Shown: piece after piece, positions 33,565 through 42,841 of the stretch
Numbering within the stretch: position 1 is the first letter of the stretch
How the letters are laid out: the number at the start of each line of letters is the position of its first letter
From: Nocardioides deserti
GTDB taxonomy: Bacteria; Actinomycetota; Actinomycetes; Propionibacteriales; Nocardioidaceae
Reading direction: 5' to 3'
Assembly: GCF_014266025.1 (NCBI RefSeq)
Contig: NZ_JACMYC010000001.1
Coordinates: 372,001 to 436,000 of the forward strand
DNA length: 64,000 nucleotides
Notes under the pieces: generated by a model
The model's database searches: none
What the model was told of the DNA's origin: nothing
Seen by the model: only the letters and a program-made list of their open reading frames with translations
Position numbers and translations under genes: made by a program

Positions 33565-34451
33565 TTGCCCTCCTCGGCGAACGCGGCGACGGCCGCCTGG
33601 TAGGCGTCCTCGTCACCGGACAGGAACCGCTGCTCGAAGGCCGCCCAGTCCTCGTCCGACCCGCCGGCCGCGGCGGCGTACGCCTTCTGGAACCTCTCGT
33701 CGCGCTCGTAGTCGGGCGTGCAGGTGGTGAAGTGCGCGCCGTTCAGCGTCTCGACCACGCCGCTGACCATCATCCGGCTCAGCAGCAGGCGCTGGACGGG
33801 CGTGTCGACCGTCAGGCCGGCGGTGTCGACGACCTGCTCGCAGGAGACGAACGCGCGGTCGGCGGCCATGCAGAAGAGGTCGTCGAAGTACGGGTCGGGC
33901 CCGAGGTACGTCGCGTTGCCGTGCTTGTCGGCGCGGTTCATGTGGACGAGCGCCACGTCGAGGCGGAGCGCCGGCACGGCGACCAGCTCCTCGTGGCCGT
34001 GGCCCTCGTCGTACGGGCTGGTGACCGTCCTGATCCACGGCTGGTTGACCAGCACGTCGGAGCCCAAGCCCGCCCGCATCGGCAGGAACGGCAGCCGCTC
34101 GGCCGCCGCGCGCAGGCCGGTCTGGAACATCCCCTCGTCGAGCTCGACGAGCTCGGGGATCGTGCCCTCCTGACGTGCCTTCTGGAAGCTCGGCTCCAGG
34201 GGGACCGAGTCGAGGGAGACGAACGCGAAGACGAGCTTGCGGATCCTGCCGGCGCGCGCCAGCAGGCCGACGTCGGCGCCGCCCCAGCTGACGATCGTCA
34301 GGTCCGTCAGGTCGCTGCGGAGGATCGCGCGGACCAGGGCCATCGGCTTGCGCCGCGGGCCCCAGCCGCCGATGCCGATGGTCATGCCGTCGCGCAGCTC
34401 GCCGACGACCTCGTCGATGCTCATCCGCTTGTCGCGGGGTCCCTTGCTCAC
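33561..34451 (-). CDS. ipdA: COCHEA-CoA hydrolase subunit IpdA
   Basis: A 296-residue alpha subunit of the class I CoA-transferase fold. The family-specific start GMTIGIGGWGPRRKPMALVRAIL is followed by LDEGMFQTGLRAAAERLPFLP, RAGLGSDVL and DPYFDDLFCMAADRAF, all close to mycobacterial IpdA. GTG 34451 is preferred over ATG 34424 because it overlaps the echA20 TGA (GTGA) and gives the expected KRxxxDD-type N-terminus. It acts with IpdB. Confidence 0.92.
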   Translation of the reverse strand: MSKGPRDKRMSIDEVVGELRDGMTIGIGGWGPRRKPMALVRAILRSDLTDLTIVSWGGADVGLLARAGRIRKLVFAFVSLDSVPLEPSFQKARQEGTIPELVELDEGMFQTGLRAAAERLPFLPMRAGLGSDVLVNQPWIRTVTSPYDEGHGHEELVAVPALRLDVALVHMNRADKHGNATYLGPDPYFDDLFCMAADRAFVSCEQVVDTAGLTVDTPVQRLLLSRMMVSGVVETLNGAHFTTCTPDYERDERFQKAYAAAAGGSDEDWAAFEQRFLSGDEDAYQAAVAAFAEEGK

Positions 34452-35206
34452 TTCTTGGCTGCCTTCTCTGTCCCTGCGAACCCATCTCGGAGCTCGTCGC
34501 TGACCCCGGCGAGGTTGAGCTCGAAGGTGAAGCCCTGCTCGAACCGGTAGCTCTTGTTCACGTCGGTCGGGTCGATCCCGTTCAGCGCCTCCTTGGCCGC
34601 GCGCACGACGCGCGTGTCCTTGGCGGCGATCTCGCCGGCGACCGTCATCGCGGCGTCGTCCAGCCGGTCGCGGGGGACCGTCTGCAGGACGCTGCCGAAC
34701 TGGACGAGGTCCTTCGCCGGGATGGTGCGGGCGGTGAAATAGAGGGTGCGCATCATGTGCTGCGGCACGAGCCGGGCCATGTGCGTCGCGGCGCCGAGCG
34801 CGCCCTGGTTGACCTCGGGGACGCCGAAGTAGGCGTCGTCGCTGGCCACGACGCAGTCGGCGTTGCCCACCAGGCCGACGCCGCCGCCGAGGCAGAACCC
34901 GTTGACGGCCGCGATGACCGGGACCGAGCACTCGTAGACGGCCTTGAACGCCGCGTAGCAGCCCTTGTTGGCGCCGATGAGCGCGTCGAAGCCCGTGGTG
35001 TGCTGCATCTCCTTGATGTCGACGCCCGCGTTGAAGCCGCGGCCCTCGGCGCGCAGCACGACCACGTGGGTGTCCATGTCGGCGCTCGCCTCGTCGAGCG
35101 CGGCGGCGACGTCGAACCAGCCCTGCACCGTCAGCGCGTTGACCGGTGGGTGGTCCATCGTGATGACGCGGATCCCGTCCGCGCGGAGCTCCGAGGTGGT
35201 CGGCAT
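34448..35206 (-). CDS. echA20: EchA20, crotonase-fold ring D hydrolase of HIP pathway
   Basis: A 252-residue crotonase-fold protein. The oxyanion regions are AEGRGFNAGVDIKEMQ and NGFCLGGGVGLVGNADCVVA, with the Glu-containing GVPEVNQGALG. In Mycobacterium tuberculosis EchA20 hydrolyses ring D rather than hydrating an enoyl. It heads echA20-ipdABC. A minus-strand TAGGTT -10 lies 7 nt before the ATG, suggesting a leaderless transcript from the KstR2-type divergent region at 35214-35237. Confidence 0.9.
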   Translation of the reverse strand: MPTTSELRADGIRVITMDHPPVNALTVQGWFDVAAALDEASADMDTHVVVLRAEGRGFNAGVDIKEMQHTTGFDALIGANKGCYAAFKAVYECSVPVIAAVNGFCLGGGVGLVGNADCVVASDDAYFGVPEVNQGALGAATHMARLVPQHMMRTLYFTARTIPAKDLVQFGSVLQTVPRDRLDDAAMTVAGEIAAKDTRVVRAAKEALNGIDPTDVNKSYRFEQGFTFELNLAGVSDELRDGFAGTEKAAKK

Positions 35207-35213
35207 GTGCGCC

Positions 35214-35237
35214 AACCTAGCATTTGCTTGGTATGGT
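35214..35237. promoter_or_regulatory. candidate KstR2 operator with divergent leaderless promoters
   Basis: CCTAGCATTTGCTTGGTA closely matches the palindrome at 25491 (CCAAGCAATTGCTTGGTA) with two changes. Plus strand: TATGGT (35232-35237) lies 6 nt before the SDR ATG at 35244. Minus strand: TAGGTT (35219 to 35214) lies 7 nt before the echA20 ATG at 35206. Only 37 bp separate the two start codons, so one bound repressor dimer would block both promoters. Confidence 0.75.
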
Positions 35238-35243
35238 CGCAGC

Positions 35244-36020
35244 ATGGCGATCCCACTCGACCTCGGCGGCCGCGTCGCCCTCGTCACCGGCGGCACGAAG
35301 GGCATCGGCCTGGGCATCACCCAGGCCTTCCTCGCCGCCGGCGCCACCGTCGTCACCTGCTCGCGCTCTGACGCCGACCCCGTCCCCGGGACCACCCACC
35401 TGGCCTGCGACGTGCGGGACGCCGACGCCGTGGACCGGCTCGTGGCCGAGGTGGTCGCGGCCCACCGGCGACTCGACGTGCTGGTCAACAACGCCGGCGG
35501 CGCGCCGTACGCACTGGCGGCGGAGGCGTCGCCGCGCTTCCACGACAAGGTCGTGGGGCTCAACCTGATGGCGCCCCTCGTCGCCGCGCAGGCTGCCAAC
35601 CGGGTGATGCAGACGCAGGAGACCGGCGGGTCGATCGTCAACGTCTCGTCGGTCTCGGCCACCCGGCCCTCGCCGGGCACCGCGGCGTACGGCGCCGCCA
35701 AGGCCGGCCTCGACTCGCTGACCCGCTCGCTGGCGGTCGAGTGGGCGCCCCGCGTGCGGATGAACGCCATCGACGTGGGGCTGTGCCGGACCGAGAACAC
35801 CGACGACCACTACGGCGGTGACGACGGGGTCGCCGCGATCGAGCGGACCATCCCGCTCGGACGGATGGCGCGGCCCGAGGAGGTCGGCCACGTGGCGGCG
35901 TTCCTCGCCAGCGACCTCGCGTCGTACGTCTCCGGCGCTCGGATCGAGTGCCACGGCGGCGGCGAGCCGCCGGTCTTCCTGTCCGCCCTGACCTCCCCCT
36001 CGACCCAGGAGCAGAACTGA
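35244..36020 (+). CDS. short-chain dehydrogenase (Rv3549c-like, HIP cluster)
   Basis: A 258-residue classical SDR with the NAD loop VTGGTKGIGLG, LVNNAGGAPYAL, catalytic VSSVSATRPSPGTAAYGAAKAG (Ser, Tyr, Lys) and a late PEEVGHVAAFLASDLASYVSGA. It sits divergent to echA20 exactly where mycobacteria have Rv3549c. The steroid-derived hydroxyacyl substrate is not established. It is probably leaderless. Its stop overlaps the next SDR gene's ATG by one base. Confidence 0.85.
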   Translation: MAIPLDLGGRVALVTGGTKGIGLGITQAFLAAGATVVTCSRSDADPVPGTTHLACDVRDADAVDRLVAEVVAAHRRLDVLVNNAGGAPYALAAEASPRFHDKVVGLNLMAPLVAAQAANRVMQTQETGGSIVNVSSVSATRPSPGTAAYGAAKAGLDSLTRSLAVEWAPRVRMNAIDVGLCRTENTDDHYGGDDGVAAIERTIPLGRMARPEEVGHVAAFLASDLASYVSGARIECHGGGEPPVFLSALTSPSTQEQN

Positions 36021-36901
36021 TGAGCAACCTCCTCGACGGCCGCGTCGCGATCGTCACCGGCGCCGGCCGCGGTATCGGCCGCGCCCACGCGCTCGAGCTG
36101 GCCCGGCACGGCGCCCGGGTCGTCGTCAACGACTACGGCGTCTCGCTCTCCGGCGAGGGCACCGGGGAGACCCCCGCCGAGTCGGTCGTCGCCGAGATCG
36201 AGGCGCTGGGCGGCCAGGCGGTCGTCAACGGCGCCGACGTGGCCGACTTCGCCGCGGCCGAGGCGATGGTGCAGCAGGCCATCGACACCTTCGGCGGGCT
36301 GGACATCCTCGTCAACAACGCCGGCTTCGTCCGGGACCGGATGTTCGTCAACACCTCCGAGGAGGAGTGGGACGCCGTCATCCGCGTCCACCTCAAGGGC
36401 CACTTCGCGCCGCTGCGGCACGCCGGTGCCTACTGGCGCAACGAGGCGAAGGCCGGCCGCACCCGCGCCGCGCGGGTCGTCAACACCTCCTCGGGCGCCG
36501 GCCTGCAGGGGTCGATCGGCCAGGCGACGTACTCCGCCGCCAAGGCCGGCATCGCCGGGCTCACCCTCGTCGCCGCCGCCGAGCTCGGCCGGTACGGCGT
36601 CACCGTCAACGCCATCGCCCCCGTCGCCCGGACCCGGATGACCGAGGGCGCCTTCGATACCTCCGCCATGCCCGAGCCCGAGGACAACTCGCCCGTCGTC
36701 GCCTGGCTCGCCTCCGAGGAGGCCGGCGACGTCACCGGCCGCGTCATCGAGATCGAGGGTGGCAAGGTCACCCTCGAGAACGCCTGGGCCCACGGCCCCT
36801 CCCGCGACAACGGCTCCCGCTGGGACGCCGCCCGGCTCGGCCCCGTCCTCCGCGACCTCATCGCCTCCGCGCCCGCCCCGGAGCCCGTGTACGGGACGTG
36901 A
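36020..36901 (+). CDS. short-chain dehydrogenase (Rv3548c-like, HIP cluster)
   Basis: A 293-residue SDR of the larger hydroxyacyl-CoA dehydrogenase type. It has the cofactor loop VTGAGRGIGRAHA, VVVNDYGVSLSGEG, NNAGFVRDRMFVNTSEEEWD and the catalytic SSGAGLQGSIGQATYSAAKAG. A C-terminal extension of about 40 residues follows the usual SDR end. It is co-transcribed with the preceding SDR. A palindromic repeat begins 33 bp after its stop. Confidence 0.85.
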   Translation: MSNLLDGRVAIVTGAGRGIGRAHALELARHGARVVVNDYGVSLSGEGTGETPAESVVAEIEALGGQAVVNGADVADFAAAEAMVQQAIDTFGGLDILVNNAGFVRDRMFVNTSEEEWDAVIRVHLKGHFAPLRHAGAYWRNEAKAGRTRAARVVNTSSGAGLQGSIGQATYSAAKAGIAGLTLVAAAELGRYGVTVNAIAPVARTRMTEGAFDTSAMPEPEDNSPVVAWLASEEAGDVTGRVIEIEGGKVTLENAWAHGPSRDNGSRWDAARLGPVLRDLIASAPAPEPVYGT

Positions 36902-36933
36902 TGGGCTGCGGGCCGGGCGTGGGCGGCCGAGCC

Positions 36934-37018
36934 GTGAGGTTCATCGGCCACCCGATGAACCTCACGGTCCGCCGCTGAAATTTCGTCGGGGCGCCGGCAG
37001 GTTCAGGTTCGGCCAGAG
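36934..37018 (+). repeat. triple-hairpin palindromic repeat, copy B (left end of nuclease cassette)
   Basis: It opens with GTGAGGTTCATCGG, a 4-nt loop and CCGATGAACCTCAC (36934-36965), identical in both arms to copy A. CTGAAATTTCGTCGG in the middle and a degraded third hairpin (GGCAGGTTCAGG) follow. The orientation equals copy A and is opposite to copy C. It separates the SDR operon from the convergent AbiEi-like gene, whose stop is at 37019. Confidence 0.8.
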
Positions 37019-37957
37019 TCACGCCGCGGCCGGGCGGAGGTAACGCTGGAGTCGCGCCCGGAGTGCAGCGGGGTTCGCCAGGTCTGCCCAGCTGACGCGG
37101 ATGATCGCCCATCCGGTCAGCTCCCGGATCCTGTCCTCGCGACGCTTCTCCCGCATGACCATCTGCTCGATGGTCTCGCCGGGGCGCCGGTAGCGGTGGT
37201 ACTTCTCCGCGCCGTCGAACTCGACGATCACACCGTGCTCGGGCCAAGCGAAGTCGACGATCCCGACCAGATGCCCGCTGGTGTCGTGCACTTCCATCTG
37301 CAGGACCGGCTCGGGAAGACCGAGGTCGCCGAAGATCAGTCGCGAGCGGGTCTCGCCGACACTGTCCGATCCGACGCGTGCGAGGCTGGACTTCAGGACG
37401 AGGTCGAGGTGGTCGGACCAGTCCTGGCGAATGGTCAGAGCCTCGGTGATCTCGGCGGCGGTGACGAGCTGCTTGCGGAGGAACCAGTCGAGCACGCAGA
37501 CCGCCGGTTCGCGCGGCAGGATGGATGCTGCGTCCAGGGCGGTCCGCAGCGGGCTCGTGATCCAGTGGCCTTCGAACCGGGACAGGTCCTGGACCCGGCA
37601 GGTGCCCTGGTGGTGCCGCACGCGAGCCTGGGTGCGCTCCCCGACCGCGAACAGACTGGTCAGATGAACCACGTCGGTGGGGACGCGCCAGTCCGGGGCG
37701 CCGTACGCCAGGGCGGCGCTGCTGTGCGAGAGGGCGACGTCGTCGCCGTACAGCGTCATCACGCCGCGCGCCAGCATGAGGTGACGCTGCCGGTCGCCCG
37801 CGACTGACCACAGCGAGGTCAGGGCGTAGACGCCGTGGCGCATCCGAACCAGGACGCCACCCCGCAGGAGACGGCCGATCGCCGTGTCGTTGATCCCGGC
37901 CGCGACCAGATCGCGGCGCAGCACTACCCCGAGGTCGTCAACCAGGTGCTCGATCAT
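37019..37957 (-). CDS. AbiEi-antitoxin-like N-domain with DUF559/Vsr-like endonuclease C-domain
   Basis: A 312-residue protein from ATG 37957. The N-terminal ~70 residues form the winged-helix 'type IV TA AbiEi antitoxin' domain (LRRDLVAAGINDTAIGRLLRGG, then RHGVYAL). The C-terminal ~100 residues resemble DUF559/very-short-patch-repair nucleases: GIVDFAWPEHGVIVEFDG with the Asp/Glu pair, KYHRYR and REKRREDRIRELTGWAIIRVSW. No AbiEii toxin is adjacent, so an antitoxin role is doubtful; nuclease function is plausible. It lies alone between inverted palindromic repeats. Confidence 0.75.
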   Translation of the reverse strand: MIEHLVDDLGVVLRRDLVAAGINDTAIGRLLRGGVLVRMRHGVYALTSLWSVAGDRQRHLMLARGVMTLYGDDVALSHSSAALAYGAPDWRVPTDVVHLTSLFAVGERTQARVRHHQGTCRVQDLSRFEGHWITSPLRTALDAASILPREPAVCVLDWFLRKQLVTAAEITEALTIRQDWSDHLDLVLKSSLARVGSDSVGETRSRLIFGDLGLPEPVLQMEVHDTSGHLVGIVDFAWPEHGVIVEFDGAEKYHRYRRPGETIEQMVMREKRREDRIRELTGWAIIRVSWADLANPAALRARLQRYLRPAAA

Positions 37958-38025
37958 GGGTCGACACTGATCGATCGCGTCGTTCGCCGCACCCGGAGTG
38001 GGAGCGGCCTGTGGACAACGAAGCC

Positions 38026-38119
38026 GTCAGGTTGGTCGGCTACCCGACGAACCTGACGGGTGCCGACCGAAATTTCGTCGGGGGACCGTGAGGTTCATCG
38101 GCGCCCCGATGAACCTCAC
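38026..38119 (-). repeat. 94-bp triple-hairpin palindromic repeat, copy C (right end of nuclease cassette)
   Basis: Exactly the length of copy A but inverted. Hairpins are GTCAGGTTGGTCGG/CCGACGAACCTGAC (38026-38057), a central CGAAATTTCG flanked by CCGA and TCGG (38063-38081), and GTGAGGTTCATCGG/CCGATGAACCTCAC (38088-38119). The reverse complement of the last hairpin is base-for-base the first hairpin of copy A, including the loop. It lies between the AbiEi-like gene start and the fadA5 stop. Confidence 0.85.
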
Positions 38120-38144
38120 GCCCGCCGCGACCAGAGCACCAGCC

Positions 38145-39437
<1,293 letters not shown>

Positions 39438-39450
39438 CTAAGGACTCCAC

Positions 39451-40698
39451 GTGACCGCAACCGCCGTGCCGGTGTTCGACCCGACCGACCCCGACGTGAT
39501 GGCAGAGCGCCTGCCGCACGACGAGCTGCTCGCGCTGCGGCGTACCGCGCCGGTCTCCTGGATCGCCCAGGACGAGGCGGCGCGGGCGGGCTTCCCCGAC
39601 CACGAGGGCTACTGGGCGCTCAGCCGCCACGCCGACGTCGCGGCGGTCTCGAAGGACCAGGCCAACTTCTCCACCCGCGAGAACGGCGTGATCATCCGGT
39701 TCGCCCCGGAGATGACGCGCGAGGAGGTGGAGCAGACCGGCTTCCTGCTCATCAACCACGACGCGCCCGACCACACCAAGCTGCGCCAGATCGTCTCGCG
39801 CGCCTTCACCCCGCGCGCGATCAACGCGCTGCACGACGGGCTCAAGGCCCGCGCGGAGCAGATCGTGGACGACGCGATCGCCAAGGGCGAGGGCAACTTC
39901 GTCGAGGACGTCGCCGCCGAGCTCCCGCTCCAGGCGATCGCCGAGCTGCTCGGCGTGCCGCAGGAGGACCGCGGCAAGCTCTTCGAGTGGTCCAACCAGA
40001 TGCTGTCCTACGACGACCCCGAGGTCGAGGGCGACCAGATGACGGCGTTCATGGAGATCCTCGCCTACTCGATGGCGCTGGCCGACGAGCGCCGGACGAA
40101 CCCCCAGGACGACATCCTCACCCGCCTGGTCACCGCTGACGTCGACCTCGGACAGGGCGACGAGGGCCGCGGCCTGACCGACGACGAGTTCGGGTTCTTC
40201 ATGATCCTGCTCGCCGTCGCCGGCAACGAGACCACCCGCAACGCCATCACGTGGGGCATGCACGCGTTCATGCAGCACCCCGACCAGTGGGAGCTCTACA
40301 AGAAGGAGCGCCCCGCGACCGCGGTCGACGAGATCATCCGCTGGGCCACGCCGGTCACCGTCTTCCAGCGCACCGCCACCAACGACGTCGTCGTCGGCGG
40401 CCAGCAGGTCAAGAAGGGCGACCGGGTCGGCCTGCTCTACGCGAGCGCCAACTTCGACGAGGACGTGTTCGAGGACCCGTTCCGCTTCGACGTCACCCGC
40501 GACCACAACCCGCACCAGGCCTTCGGTGGCCACGGCGCGCACTACTGCATCGGCGCGAACCTCGCCCGCCTCGAGGTCGACCTGATCTTCCGTGCGCTGG
40601 CCGACCGGGACGTGACCGTCACGCAGCTGTCCGAGCCGCGCAAGCTGCGCAGCTCGTGGATCAACGGGGTCAAGGAGCTGCGCGTCGCCTACCGGTGA
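39451..40698 (+). CDS. cyp125: CYP125-like steroid C26/27 monooxygenase, copy 1
   Basis: A 415-residue cytochrome P450. The I-helix reads LLAVAGNETTRNA, the K-helix ExxR is in VDEIIRW, and the heme loop is FGGHGAHYCIGANLAR with the Cys ligand. CYP125 oxidises the terminal side-chain carbon of cholest-4-en-3-one to the acid, starting side-chain degradation. It is divergent from fadA5 and followed 43 bp later by a closely related P450. Which copy is the true CYP125, and whether the other is CYP142-like in stereochemistry, cannot be decided by eye. Confidence 0.88.
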   Translation: MTATAVPVFDPTDPDVMAERLPHDELLALRRTAPVSWIAQDEAARAGFPDHEGYWALSRHADVAAVSKDQANFSTRENGVIIRFAPEMTREEVEQTGFLLINHDAPDHTKLRQIVSRAFTPRAINALHDGLKARAEQIVDDAIAKGEGNFVEDVAAELPLQAIAELLGVPQEDRGKLFEWSNQMLSYDDPEVEGDQMTAFMEILAYSMALADERRTNPQDDILTRLVTADVDLGQGDEGRGLTDDEFGFFMILLAVAGNETTRNAITWGMHAFMQHPDQWELYKKERPATAVDEIIRWATPVTVFQRTATNDVVVGGQQVKKGDRVGLLYASANFDEDVFEDPFRFDVTRDHNPHQAFGGHGAHYCIGANLARLEVDLIFRALADRDVTVTQLSEPRKLRSSWINGVKELRVAYR

Positions 40699-40741
40699 CG
40701 TGCTCGGGGCCGGCTCGACCACGCGAGAGAGGGAGAACGCA

Positions 40742-41983
40742 GTGACCGCAAGCGACGTGCTCGTCGAGGGCTTCGACCCCACCGACCCCTTCGTCAACGA
40801 GAAGGCCGTCCCGCACGACCAGTTCCGGGCGATGCGGCAGAGCGGCCCGCTCACCTGGGTCGAGCAGGCGCCCGGGACGTACGACGGCATGGCCCCCGAG
40901 TCCGGGAGCGGCTACTGGGCCGTCACCCGGCACGCCGACGTCTCGACGATCTCGAAGAGCTCCAAGGACTGGTCCAACGCCGAGAACGGCGCGATCATCC
41001 GGTTCTCCGAGGGCATGCTCCGCGAGCAGGTCGAGATGCAGCGCGTGATCATGCTCAACCAGGACGCACCGGAGCACCCGACCACGCGCCAGATCGTCTC
41101 GCGTGCCTTCACCCCGCGCTCGATCAACGAGCTCGAGGACCTGATGCGCCAGCGGGCCGAGAAGATCGTCCGGGACGCCGTCGAGCGCGGGTCGGGGGAC
41201 TTCGTCGAGGAGGTCGCGGCGGAGCTGCCGCTGCAGGCGATCGCCGACCTGATCGGCGTACCGATGGAGGACCGGTTCAAGCTCTTCGACTGGTCGAACC
41301 AGATGCTCGCCTCCGACGACCCGGACTACCCGGGTGACCCGGACGTCGCGGCGGCGGAGATCCTCGGCTACGCGATGACGATGGCCGCCGAGCGGCAGGC
41401 GAACCCGCGGGACGACCTCATCACCCGGCTCCTCAACGCCCACAAGGGCGAGCGCGGCCTGACCGACGACGAGTTCGGCTACTTCGTCATCCTGCTGGCC
41501 GTCGCGGGCAACGAGACCACCCGCAACGCGATCTCGCACGGCATGAACGCCTTCCTCGACAACCCCGAGCAGTGGGAGCTGTGGAAGGCCGAGCGCCCGG
41601 CCACGATGGTCGACGAGGTCGTCCGCTGGGGCACGCCCGTGACGGTCTTCCAGCGCACGGCCGTGCACGACGTCGAGGTCGGCGGCGTGACGGTCGCGAA
41701 GGGCCAGCGGGTCGGGCTGTTCTACGCCAGCGCCAACTTCGACGAGTCGGTCTTCGAGGACCCGTTCCGCTTCGACATCACCCGCGACCCCAACCCGCAG
41801 CTCGGGTTCGGCGGCCACGGCGCGCACTACTGCCTGGGCGCCAACCTGGCGCGGCAGGAGATCCGGGTCATCTTCGACGCCCTGGCCGACCACGCGCCCG
41901 GGATCCTCAAGGAGCGCGAGCCGCGTCGGCTGCGGCACTCCTGGATCAACGGGCTGAAGGACCTCCCGGTCCGCTACGCCTGA
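40742..41983 (+). CDS. CYP125-like steroid monooxygenase, copy 2
   Basis: A 413-residue P450 from GTG 40742. It is strongly similar to the preceding one along its length: shared VSRAFTPR, VAAELPLQAIA, AGNETTRNAI, TPVTVFQRTA and FGGHGAHYCLGANLAR. Loops differ, notably an insertion EQAPGTYDGMAPESGSGYW near residue 45. The tandem arrangement indicates duplication followed by divergence. It converges on a methionine aminopeptidase gene with a 10-bp overlap. Confidence 0.87.
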   Translation: MTASDVLVEGFDPTDPFVNEKAVPHDQFRAMRQSGPLTWVEQAPGTYDGMAPESGSGYWAVTRHADVSTISKSSKDWSNAENGAIIRFSEGMLREQVEMQRVIMLNQDAPEHPTTRQIVSRAFTPRSINELEDLMRQRAEKIVRDAVERGSGDFVEEVAAELPLQAIADLIGVPMEDRFKLFDWSNQMLASDDPDYPGDPDVAAAEILGYAMTMAAERQANPRDDLITRLLNAHKGERGLTDDEFGYFVILLAVAGNETTRNAISHGMNAFLDNPEQWELWKAERPATMVDEVVRWGTPVTVFQRTAVHDVEVGGVTVAKGQRVGLFYASANFDESVFEDPFRFDITRDPNPQLGFGGHGAHYCLGANLARQEIRVIFDALADHAPGILKEREPRRLRHSWINGLKDLPVRYA

Positions 41984-42783
41984 GCCGGCGCGAGCCCGCC
42001 CCTGAGGACGGGCTCGCGCTCGCGCGCGGTCAGCACGAGCGAGCCGTCCTCGGTGATCGCGACGGTGTGCTCCATGTGGGCGCCGCGCGAGCCGTCGAGG
42101 CTGCGGATCGTCCAGCCGTCGGCGTCGGTGAAGATCTCGTCGGTGGTGTGCAGGAACCACGGCTCGATGGCGATGACCAGGCCCGGCTTGAGCGTGTAGC
42201 CGCGGCCCGGGCGCCCGTCGTTGGGGATGTGCGGGTCGCCGTGCATGGTGCGCCCGACGCCGTGCCCGCCGAACTGCGTGTTGATCCGCAGGCCGGCCTC
42301 GCGCGCCACCGACGCGATCGCGTGGGAGATGTCGCCGATCTTCCCGCCCGGCTGCGCAGCCGAGATGCCGGCCTCGAGGGCACGCTGCGTGGTGTCGATC
42401 AGTGCGAGGTCCTCGGGGCGGGCGGTGCCGACGACGAGGGAGTACGCCGAGTCCGAGACCCAGCCGTCGACGCTCGCGGCGAAGTCGACGCTGAGCAGGT
42501 CACCGTCCTGGAGCACGTAGTCGCGGGGCAGTCCGTGCAGGACCGCGTCGTTCACCGACGTGCACAGCACCTTGCCGAACGGCGAGGCGCCGAAGGACGG
42601 GTGGTAGTCGATGTAGCAGGACTCCGCGCCGCGCTCGCGGATCATCCGGTGCGCCAGGGCGTCCAGCTCCAGCAGGTTCACGCCCACGTCGGCGGCCTCG
42701 GCGAGCGCGGTGACGACGTCGGCGACGAAGCGCCCGGCGGCGCGCATCTCGTCGACCTGGGTGGGGGTGCGGAGCTCGATCAC
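41974..42783 (-). CDS. map: methionine aminopeptidase, type I
   Basis: A 269-residue metallopeptidase that removes the initiator Met. Metal ligands are visible in order: Asp in LSVDFAASVDG, Asp in WVSDSAYSLVVG, His in FGGHGVGRTMH, Glu in LVIAIEPW and Glu in HMEHTVAI. Actinobacteria often carry several map genes. This one lies inside the steroid cluster with no evident link to it. Its 3' end overlaps the second P450 gene by 10 bp. Confidence 0.92.
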   Translation of the reverse strand: MIELRTPTQVDEMRAAGRFVADVVTALAEAADVGVNLLELDALAHRMIRERGAESCYIDYHPSFGASPFGKVLCTSVNDAVLHGLPRDYVLQDGDLLSVDFAASVDGWVSDSAYSLVVGTARPEDLALIDTTQRALEAGISAAQPGGKIGDISHAIASVAREAGLRINTQFGGHGVGRTMHGDPHIPNDGRPGRGYTLKPGLVIAIEPWFLHTTDEIFTDADGWTIRSLDGSRGAHMEHTVAITEDGSLVLTAREREPVLRGGLAPAQA

Positions 42784-42841
42784 GGGCCGAGCCTAGAACG
42801 CCGCCCCCACCCCGGCCGACACGGGCGGGTCACTCGCCGGG

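Larger units (their letters stand above)
36934..38119. mobile_element. putative repeat-bounded cassette carrying an AbiEi-like/DUF559-like nuclease gene
   Basis: A 1186-bp segment bounded by copies B and C of the palindromic repeat in opposite orientation, so its outermost 14 bases (GTGAGGTTCATCGG) recur inverted at the other end. Its only gene is a single-frame AbiEi-N/DUF559-like protein with visibly more A/T at third codon positions than its neighbours. It interrupts the otherwise conserved steroid gene order (SDR pair, then fadA5). No transposase, target-site duplication or att site was recognised, so mobility is inferred. Confidence 0.5.

Noticed and set aside
37019..37957. A complete type IV AbiE toxin-antitoxin system
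   Set aside because: Only the AbiEi-like N-domain is present, fused to a DUF559-like nuclease, and no AbiEii nucleotidyltransferase gene is adjacent.
42784..42841. CTAGAAC near 42794 as another KstR operator
   Set aside because: Only one half-site is present (TAGAACGCC); the GTT half is missing.
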